Source: Gracilaria caudata (lineage: Eukaryota > Rhodophyta > Florideophyceae > Gracilariales > Gracilariaceae). From it: a DNA stretch of 11,856 nt. The number at the start of each line of letters is the position of its first letter. Positions within the stretch are counted from its first letter, which is position 1. The notes below the pieces were generated by a model. The model made no database searches, was not told the origin of the DNA, and was given only the letters and a program-made list of their open reading frames with translations. Of the stretch, positions 1 through 5,833 are shown one piece after another. Made by a program: the position numbers and the translations under genes. The stretch lies in the NCBI GenBank assembly GCA_030374735.1, contig JASCIV010000808.1, positions 1-11,856 of the forward strand, read 5' to 3'.

Positions 1-56
1 CCCCCCGCCCGCGGCGCGCTCAGAGTGGCGCCCGCTGGCCTCCCCGCCGTCTCGCC
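1..56 (+). promoter_or_regulatory. GC-rich 5' leader of the TUP1-like gene
   Basis: This stretch is almost entirely G and C and has no TATA-like element. The TUP1 frame has no stop codon upstream of the ATG within the window, so the true 5' end of the gene cannot be fixed from here. No upstream ATG is present in these bases. It is best read as 5' untranslated region or proximal promoter. Confidence 0.45.
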
Positions 57-1877
57 ATGACGTCGCCCAGCCGCTTCGCCGAGCTCATCAACCTGCTCAA
101 GGAGGAGTACGATCGCGTGTCCAACGAGAACACCAGCTACAAGTCCATCCGCGCCGATTGGAGCCGCAAGGTGGACGAGCAGGCCTCCGAGCTCAACTCC
201 ATGCTCACCGAGTTCCACGACCTCGAGCGCAAGCACCAATTGGTCAAGGAGCAGTATGAGGCCGAGATCCTCCGTCTCAAGGCGCACCCGCAGCAACCGC
301 CCACGCAGCCGCAGCCGCAGCCGCCGCAACCGCCGCAACAAGCGCAGCCGCCACAGCCGCCGCAACCCTCCGCCCCACAGAAGCGTCCGCAGCCGTACGC
401 CGCGCTGCAGTCCGAACCGCACACCATCTCGCCCATGTTTCCGTCGCGACCGCTTGCGCATCAGGGCGCTGCCGCCGCCGCTGCCGCCGCCGCCGCCGTC
501 GCCGCGCCGCAGGCCCCGCCCGCCTTGCGTCCCATGATGTCTACGTTGCCCACTGCCGCTACCGCCGCGCCCGTGGGCGCTAATGCGCCGCCCTCCGCTA
601 TTCCGTCTCTCAATAATGCCGCTGCCTTGTCCAGGGGCGCTGTACCACAGCCCTCCATGATGCAGTCAAAAGTGCCATCCATGAGCATAGCACACCACAC
701 TGGCGCCGCTCGCGAACCCTCCCTCACCCATTCCATCAAAAAGGATGTGCCGATGCCGCTACAGCAGAGCATAAATACGCCTTCCATGTTGGTGCCGCCC
801 GCTGCCTCTCCTTTCGTGCAGCAGCAGCAACAGCAACCCATTCGACCGCCCGTACTCTCTGTCGCTTCTAATCCTCCGCCCTCTCAGGCCGAAGACGATT
901 GGTTGGTGTACCAGGGGCGCTCTCCGACCGGCTCCGTCACCACAATGAAAGTGCAGCTGCAGCACACTATGCCGCTTGAATCTGTGGTATGCTGCGTTCG
1001 TTATAGTTGGGATGGACGCTATCTTGCCACCGGTTCCAATCATACCGCCCATATCTTTGACACCACTACGGGACAAGCCGTCGGCACATTTGCAAAGGAT
1101 GATGGCAGCCCTGTCGATACGTCGGGACCAGATCGTTACGTGCGTGCGGTGTGTTTTTCGCCCGATGGAAATTGGCTCATAACTGGCGCTGAAGATCACA
1201 TGGTGAAGGTATGGGACATTCGCAATCGAAAGGTCAAACATCGTCTGATTGGACATGGCACGGATATATATTCGGTGGACGCCAGCGCCAACGGGCGCTT
1301 CATCATATCTGGATCGGGTGACAAGAGAGCCAAGCTGTGGAATCTGGAAACAGGGAAACTGCTCACCACACTGGGCGACGATTATGGTCCCTCGGATGGT
1401 ATTACTTCTGTAGCTGTTTCACCTTCCAGTCAGCACGTCGCTGCTGGATCACTTGATAAAATCGTTCGCGTGTGGGATGCAGATACGGGTCGCTTGGTGC
1501 GTCAATTTGAGGGACATAGTGATTCTGTCTATTCTGTGGCCTTCTCACCGGATGGAAGGTTACTCTTGTCTGGTTCACTTGACCGCACGCTCAAGTTATG
1601 GGATCTTTCTATGCCGCAGACCAGTAATTATTGCCGCATGTCATTCCCAGGGCATAAGGACTTTGTGCTCTCTGTAACGTTTAGTCCGAACGGACAGTGG
1701 CTCATTTCGGGGTCGAAAGATCGCACGGTTCAGTTTTGGGATCCACGGCAACCGAGTATGTGTCTGATGTTACAGGGGCACAAGAATTCTGTTATCAGTA
1801 TTGCGCATGACCCGTCTAGTAAGGCGCTGGCAACCGGATCAGGTGATTGTCGCTCTAGGACTTGGTTGTATTCATAG
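57..1877 (+). CDS. TUP1: TUP1-like WD40 transcriptional corepressor
   Basis: The 606-residue protein is a Tup1-family global corepressor. In fungi and Dictyostelium, Tup1 tetramers (with Ssn6/Cyc8 in yeast) are brought to promoters by DNA-binding proteins and repress transcription through chromatin and Mediator. Residues 5-76 form the charged helical Tup N-terminal domain (for example RFAELINLLKEEYDRVSNEN), the tetramerisation and Ssn6-binding segment. Residues 78-275 are a low-complexity linker with Pro/Gln-rich (78-107), poly-Ala (138-150) and poly-Gln (255-260) tracts. Residues 303-604 make seven WD40 blades, with WD-type ends near 335, 387, 429, 474, 516, 562 and 604. Tup1-specific stretches include HTMPLESVVCCVRYSWDG in blade 1, YVRAVCFSPDG, GHKDFVLSV, and LQGHKNSVIS followed by ATGSGDC at the C terminus. 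The long insert between blades 1 and 2 of yeast Tup1 is replaced here by about 20 residues. The start has G at -3 and places the Tup domain at the N terminus, as in the family; the frame is open upstream to the window edge. Stop is TAG. Confidence 0.95.
   Translation: MTSPSRFAELINLLKEEYDRVSNENTSYKSIRADWSRKVDEQASELNSMLTEFHDLERKHQLVKEQYEAEILRLKAHPQQPPTQPQPQPPQPPQQAQPPQPPQPSAPQKRPQPYAALQSEPHTISPMFPSRPLAHQGAAAAAAAAAAVAAPQAPPALRPMMSTLPTAATAAPVGANAPPSAIPSLNNAAALSRGAVPQPSMMQSKVPSMSIAHHTGAAREPSLTHSIKKDVPMPLQQSINTPSMLVPPAASPFVQQQQQQPIRPPVLSVASNPPPSQAEDDWLVYQGRSPTGSVTTMKVQLQHTMPLESVVCCVRYSWDGRYLATGSNHTAHIFDTTTGQAVGTFAKDDGSPVDTSGPDRYVRAVCFSPDGNWLITGAEDHMVKVWDIRNRKVKHRLIGHGTDIYSVDASANGRFIISGSGDKRAKLWNLETGKLLTTLGDDYGPSDGITSVAVSPSSQHVAAGSLDKIVRVWDADTGRLVRQFEGHSDSVYSVAFSPDGRLLLSGSLDRTLKLWDLSMPQTSNYCRMSFPGHKDFVLSVTFSPNGQWLISGSKDRTVQFWDPRQPSMCLMLQGHKNSVISIAHDPSSKALATGSGDCRSRTWLYS
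288..377 (+). repeat. Pro/Gln-coding CAG/CCG microsatellite in TUP1
   Basis: An imperfect trinucleotide-rich tract of CAG, CAA, CCG and CCA codons encodes about 30 residues that are almost only Pro and Gln (residues 78-107). It directly follows the N-terminal coiled coil. Gln-rich linkers are usual at this place in Tup1 proteins. The tract is likely to vary in length between strains. Confidence 0.8.
468..506 (+). repeat. GCC/GCT poly-alanine tract in TUP1
   Basis: Thirteen codons encode ten Ala, one Val and two Ala (residues 138-150), nearly all as GCC or GCT. It is a simple-sequence tract inside the disordered linker. Length polymorphism is likely; no specific function can be read from it. 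Confidence 0.8.
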
Positions 1878-2296
1878 TTTCTTCGTTGAGTGATGAAAGT
1901 CAGAATTGTGAGGTTTTATATTTACAAGTTGGTGTAGATGAAGATGCTTTAGAGAGCTTAGAACTTTGTGAGGGATGTTGTCGGATTCATTGCAGCGCAG
2001 CTTCTTTGAGGACATGCTCGTTATGGCAAGGCGGCGTCGGTGGCATGGGCTCAATCCAAGTGACCGACGCTGGGTTTACGTACTCACTGCTGATAGGCTG
2101 ATATCTAATTCATGTCACGCTTAGCATAGAACCACATTGAACTGAGGAATGCAACTCCGCACAGAGCCAAAGTGTAAAGGTGACTTTGTACATCAAATGA
2201 TGCGGCTCTTCTCGCGCGTACAACCGTGTCCCGCCTTTGAGGCATCTTTCAATTCTTCTGGAGGGCATACATGACAACATCCTACACGACACTTCG
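1878..2296. other. Convergent 3' spacer between TUP1 and NOP14
   Basis: These 419 bases separate the TAG stop of TUP1 (+) from the TGA stop of NOP14 (-), so they must hold both 3' untranslated regions and polyadenylation sites. I see no AATAAA on the plus strand and no matching hexamer on the minus strand; poly(A) signals may be degenerate in this organism. Only short open frames occur, with no recognisable protein. No RNA gene is evident. Confidence 0.6.
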
Positions 2297-4639
2297 TCAC
2301 CATTTCTTCCCACTCAGCTTTTTCTGTCGCTTCTCAGCGGCTCTCCACGTAGACCTTTGCGTCTCAAAGAAAGCTCGTACTGTTTTGTCTCTAGCGTCGC
2401 GATCCTCCCGGGCAATCCTTTCCTTTCCAGCCATCTCAGCCGCATGGAGCTCCGCTTCTCTTCGAACATCTCGAGCAAGGCCACGTTCCTCCTTTTTCAA
2501 AGCTCTGCGAATCCGTTTTGCGGACGCAGCAACGTCTCCCTTCGATACAGCTTCAAATGAGCTCCTCGATCGTTTGCGGAAAACGCCATTCTCGCTCGAA
2601 AATCGAGGGTTTCGAAGTTTAAACGACGGCTTGTTGTTGTTCTTTGCGTACAGCTGCAGCGGGACTCTTCCTCTTCTAGCCCTCTCGCAAGTGGTCTTCA
2701 CCCGACTCGCGATGTCCTTTGGTAGCTTTTCTAATGGTATTTGAGAGAAGATGAGATCTGCATGCGGCACTCGTCCAGAGAATGTGAGCTCTTCCGCAAA
2801 GCACGCCGCGGCGTTCATTACTTTGACGGTGATAAGTTTTTCGTCGAGAGGATTGCCGGACAAAATCATTGCGACTTCCGACAAGCTTAAGCCTGCATCC
2901 GAGGATTCATGAGAATAGTTAAGCACTGCAGACAACCGCCCAATTCCGGCAGACGCGCGAAGAACTTCACTCGTGAATACAGCGAGGTGCGGAGAGTACC
3001 GCTCTGCCTCTGCAAGCATTTCCAGCAATACGGAGGCAATGAGCACTCCTAGAGCAACATCCTCAATACATTTCATTCGCTCCATTGACAGAGCTTCGGA
3101 CAACAGGATCTGCAGCGGAGTTGATATCGGATGACGTGCATCAGAAGCCGGGAAAAGTGCACCCACAGCGCGCAAAACCACCACTTCATATATGCCCCAC
3201 CGTTTGCAGAGGCTTCCCTTGCCTTCAAGGAGAGATGTGTAAGCTTGTAAGACATGTTGACGACCCCATGCGTTGACAACCTGTTCAAAACCAAGTTTGT
3301 GCACATGAGCGGCGAGCATATCGATCTCAGCCAGGGCCACAGAGAAGCGTCCGCTCACTCGGCATAGAGATGATATTCTTTTCAATGCAAGTTCTGACAA
3401 TCGGATTAACTTTGGGCGATTCTTCCCAGGATTAAGTGAAGCTGCAAAACACTTTAAGAGCCTGTCCATTATTAAGGAACGTTGTTGAAGCGTGGTACCT
3501 TGCAACAAGTTCTGAAGATCAGTGGAACTCACGGGCGCCTTCTTGTACACAAACGGTATATCCTTGACACCATCCCCATCAATAGCAAGCAGATTATCGG
3601 CCGACAAGTCTTCATGGCTCTGATTTGAGTTCTCAACCTCACCGTTCTCAGTATCAGAGTCTGAATCAGTTGCTTCCTCAGATTCTTCACTATCAGATTG
3701 ATCAAGAATAAAATCATCATTGAGATCATCGCCAGTGGATTTCATTCTCTTGTTCTCATCATCATCGTCAATGTTGTTCATTCGAGCATTCCGAAGCTTT
3801 TCCATCTTCACCAACTGCTCCTTCTGTCGTTGTGCTGTTTCCTCCTCAGTAAGAAGCCGTTCAGAAGGTGCTGCTCGCTTCTCCTGTGCCAGTTGTCTAT
3901 AAACATCTTCATAACGGAAAGACTGTACCGCTTTCCCTTCTGTAGACGTTTGGCGGTCTTCATCATCAAAAATCGAAGTGTTCTTCACCTCAGGCTTGAG
4001 AGTGAGCTTCGGTTTCTTCGAGGGAAGTTGCGAATGGGATTGGGTTAAGAGTTGCAGAAATTGCGGAAGCTCCTCATCTAGTTTCATCGTTTGCTCGTCG
4101 GTTTGATGCTTGATATGCTGCCGGAGTGTTTTGAACATTTTGCTCTTTTCAATTACTTCGTGCATAACTTCTCTTTTTGTGCGGTGTTCCGAGTGTGGCT
4201 GTTCATCGTCTTCACGTTCGTCTTGTTTGACAGAGAAAAAAGGTGTTGCATCCTCATCCGGAGGAGCTTCAAGGTCCGAGCCTTGGTCACCGTCCGGAAG
4301 CTCAGGTTCATCCATTCCTTCCAAAGAAGGAAACGGCTCAGCCCCCTCGTCACTTTGCTGCTCATCATTCAAAGAGAAGCGAGCATGTTTCTTGACTCGC
4401 TTCGCACGTTCTCGCTGCAGTCGGAACAAGTAGCGCGATTGGTCATCAAGACTTGGATCCTTCTCTCCAATTCGATTGTCGAGCACGAGATTCGTTGAGG
4501 ACGTCTGCCTTCGCTGCAGCTTCTTTCGTTGTGTGGTGCGATGGACCTTCTTCCATTGCTCCTCAAACGGGTTTTCAGATTGTGTGGCCTTTTTCGAAGT
4601 CGTCCCTCGCAACAACGGTCGCTTACGTTTTGAAGGCAT
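2297..4639 (-). CDS. NOP14: Nucleolar protein NOP14 (SSU processome)
   Basis: The 780-residue protein is a NOP14 homologue, a nucleolar component of the 90S/SSU processome needed for 18S rRNA processing and 40S export; yeast Nop14 is about 810 residues. Family landmarks appear in order: a basic N terminus with NPFEEQWKK (23-31) and DNRIGEKDPS (54-63); KREVMHEVIEKSKMFKTLRQ (155-174); FRYEDVYRQLAQEKRAAPSE (241-260) followed by RLLTEEETAQRQKEQLVKME; an acidic Asp/Glu/Ser tract (about 290-350); IPFVYKKAPVSSTDLQNLLQ (361-380); LFPASDARHPISTPLQILL (495-513); and the C-terminal PLQLYAKNNNKPSFKLRNPRF followed by a Lys/Arg-rich helical tail (706-780). The ATG at 4639 is the only one that fits: the frame is open 16 codons further to a TAA at 4688-4690 but contains no ATG there. 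Stop is TGA. Its promoter lies in the 1.2-kb spacer to the right; the neighbour on that side is transcribed in the same direction. Confidence 0.93.
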   Translation of the reverse strand: MPSKRKRPLLRGTTSKKATQSENPFEEQWKKVHRTTQRKKLQRRQTSSTNLVLDNRIGEKDPSLDDQSRYLFRLQRERAKRVKKHARFSLNDEQQSDEGAEPFPSLEGMDEPELPDGDQGSDLEAPPDEDATPFFSVKQDEREDDEQPHSEHRTKREVMHEVIEKSKMFKTLRQHIKHQTDEQTMKLDEELPQFLQLLTQSHSQLPSKKPKLTLKPEVKNTSIFDDEDRQTSTEGKAVQSFRYEDVYRQLAQEKRAAPSERLLTEEETAQRQKEQLVKMEKLRNARMNNIDDDDENKRMKSTGDDLNDDFILDQSDSEESEEATDSDSDTENGEVENSNQSHEDLSADNLLAIDGDGVKDIPFVYKKAPVSSTDLQNLLQGTTLQQRSLIMDRLLKCFAASLNPGKNRPKLIRLSELALKRISSLCRVSGRFSVALAEIDMLAAHVHKLGFEQVVNAWGRQHVLQAYTSLLEGKGSLCKRWGIYEVVVLRAVGALFPASDARHPISTPLQILLSEALSMERMKCIEDVALGVLIASVLLEMLAEAERYSPHLAVFTSEVLRASAGIGRLSAVLNYSHESSDAGLSLSEVAMILSGNPLDEKLITVKVMNAAACFAEELTFSGRVPHADLIFSQIPLEKLPKDIASRVKTTCERARRGRVPLQLYAKNNNKPSFKLRNPRFSSENGVFRKRSRSSFEAVSKGDVAASAKRIRRALKKEERGLARDVRREAELHAAEMAGKERIAREDRDARDKTVRAFFETQRSTWRAAEKRQKKLSGKKW

Positions 4640-5202
4640 TTGGTAAACGTTGAATCTCAGTGAACGCAGAGATGCAGCACACAATTGTTATTCTCGAGGA
4701 CTTCCGAGAATGTGTCCGCACTCCCAAGCCTGCGCTACGCTGAAGCTCACATGAACGTAGAACCAAGACGGGGACGGGGACGACGAGGCACACGCACAAC
4801 TTACAACAGCAATGTGCCCCTTTACCCATGTATTTGTACTTCGGGTTAGATTTCGGGCAACGGTGCACAGCACGCGCAAATTTGCTTCTCTTCACGGCAC
4901 ACCCCGAGGAGCAGCTGAGCATTTGCGGGCACCGCAAAACATCTCCGTTGCAGAAACGGATAGGAGGGTTGGCCACAGCCAAAGCTCCTCATACAAGTAA
5001 AGCGTTGATCCAAAAGAACGTATCGACAATTTTCCATGAAAGCACCAGCTGTGATAACAAGAGATGATGATTGCGCTATATATCACGGCGAGAATCAGCG
5101 GTCGGTCCAGCTTTCAATTATTGTCGATCAATGCAATGCAAATCAATAGTTGTTTGACGCATAGGGATGGTGGAGCTTTTTTTTGTTGAGCCGCACCAAG
5201 TC

Positions 5203-5220
5203 CGTCAGCTTCTGCTGACG
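5203..5220. repeat. Short inverted repeat, 7-bp arms, TTCT loop
   Basis: CGTCAGC (5203-5209) is followed by TTCT and its exact reverse complement GCTGACG (5214-5220). It is the leftmost member of a palindrome cluster in the spacer upstream of NOP14. The arms share the TCAGC/GCTGA core with the bZIP-like palindrome 70 bases to the right. It could be a hairpin or a pair of protein half-sites. Confidence 0.6.
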
Positions 5221-5247
5221 ACGGTGGGGTATGTCACTGTCCTTCGT

Positions 5248-5272
5248 GTACTATACTCAGTGAGTACAGTAC
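5248..5272. repeat. 25-base near-perfect palindrome
   Basis: The 25-base sequence is symmetric around G5260, with arms of 12 bases matching at 11 of 12 positions. The inner core TACTCA-G-TGAGTA is perfect. Symmetry with a single central base is typical of binding sites for dimeric transcription factors, but the protein is unknown. Confidence 0.6.
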
Positions 5273-5288
5273 AGCTCAGCTCAGCTAC

Positions 5289-5301
5289 AGCTGAGTCAGC
5301 T
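5289..5301. promoter_or_regulatory. Palindromic bZIP (AP-1/GCN4/Maf-type) site candidate
   Basis: AGCTGAGTCAGCT is a perfect 13-base palindrome around G5295. Its centre TGAGTCA (5292-5298) is the classical AP-1/GCN4 recognition heptamer, and the extended GCTGAGTCAGC core equals the inner part of the Maf recognition element. The seven bases on its left also pair with 5280-5286 to form CTCAGCT-AC-AGCTGAG. It lies about 650 bases upstream of the NOP14 ATG, so control of NOP14 is possible but unproven. Confidence 0.4.
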
Positions 5302-5370
5302 AAGTGACCTGGACCTGATTGTTCTATGTGGCAAAAGAGTTCCTGATCTTCTGCTGACATCTGCTGCAAC

Positions 5371-5385
5371 CTACATGGCATGTAG
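5371..5385. repeat. 15-base perfect palindrome
   Basis: CTACATG (5371-5377), a central G, and CATGTAG (5379-5385) form a perfect 15-base palindrome. It is followed at once by the self-complementary octamer TGCATGCA (5386-5393). This is the right-hand end of the palindrome cluster in the spacer. Confidence 0.55.
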
Positions 5386-5412
5386 TGCATGCAATACAAT
5401 GTCTTCTTCTTC

Positions 5413-5418
5413 TTTATT
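5413..5418 (-). promoter_or_regulatory. Possible AATAAA poly(A) signal for the NB-ARC/WD40 gene
   Basis: Plus-strand TTTATT reads AATAAA on the minus strand, about 415 bases after the TGA of the NB-ARC/WD40 gene. It is the only canonical hexamer I noticed on that strand in the spacer. A single hexamer may be chance, and the distance is long for a compact genome. Confidence 0.2.
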
Positions 5419-5833
5419 GTGGACAACAGCTTCTAATTACTAAGCTGTAGTAAAACTTTCAGGGAAAGCTTTCTCTCTGTAGAAAGGCTAAAAACTTCTG
5501 TGGCACTTGTCTAAGTACAATGTTTTGTTGACGAATGAATCTGTATCGAATCTGCCGTTCCATTCTTGGTGCTCGAGTCCATGTCCAGACTAGCGTGTAC
5601 AAGTTAAGTTCGAATTGGTCCACTCCGAATCTCGAAACATGTTCCTTTGCTGGAGATGCTCCACCATTCTAACAAATGTGTGGCGTTCGATCATTCATAA
5701 TCAGAACGACGTCGCATACATCAGAAAAATGCAATCACAAACCATACGAGCTGGTAGCCACGCTACCTCTAATCATCATTTAGCAGTGCAGCATCCGCAA
5801 ACAAGGCGGCCAGCTACATTGTGGGTCCAACGA

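Larger units (their letters stand above)
4640..5833. other. 1.2-kb spacer: NOP14 promoter and NLR-like gene 3' end
   Basis: No coding region is convincing here: open frames are under about 120 codons and recall nothing. Both flanking genes are read leftward, so the left part should hold the NOP14 5' untranslated region and promoter, and the right part the 3' untranslated region of the NB-ARC/WD40 gene. The stretch contains a TATATAT at 5077-5083, a run of eight T around 5177-5184, a cluster of palindromes at 5203-5385 and a minus-strand AATAAA at 5413-5418. No tRNA is apparent: the one TTCGAAT-like box near 5609 has no pairing T-arm stem. Confidence 0.6.

Noticed and set aside
137..537. Cys/Gly-rich minus-strand and Arg/Ser-rich plus-strand frames within TUP1
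   Set aside because: They are shadows of the GC-rich Pro/Gln/Ala-coding tract and have the biased composition expected from trinucleotide repeats.
2271..2744. Plus-strand frame of 157 codons opposite the NOP14 C terminus
   Set aside because: It lies antisense to a well-conserved Lys/Arg-rich region and has no recognisable domain.
4640..4684. Longer NOP14 N terminus reaching 4684
   Set aside because: The extra 15 codons begin with TTG, not ATG, and are unlike the family. The ATG at 4639 begins a typical basic N terminus.
4623..4982. Minus-strand frame of 119 codons overlapping the NOP14 start
   Set aside because: Cys-rich with no family resemblance, and it overlaps the start of NOP14 in another frame.
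5600..5630. Possible tRNA B box (GTTCGAATT)
   Set aside because: The five bases on each side do not pair to form a T arm, and no A box or acceptor stem is seen.
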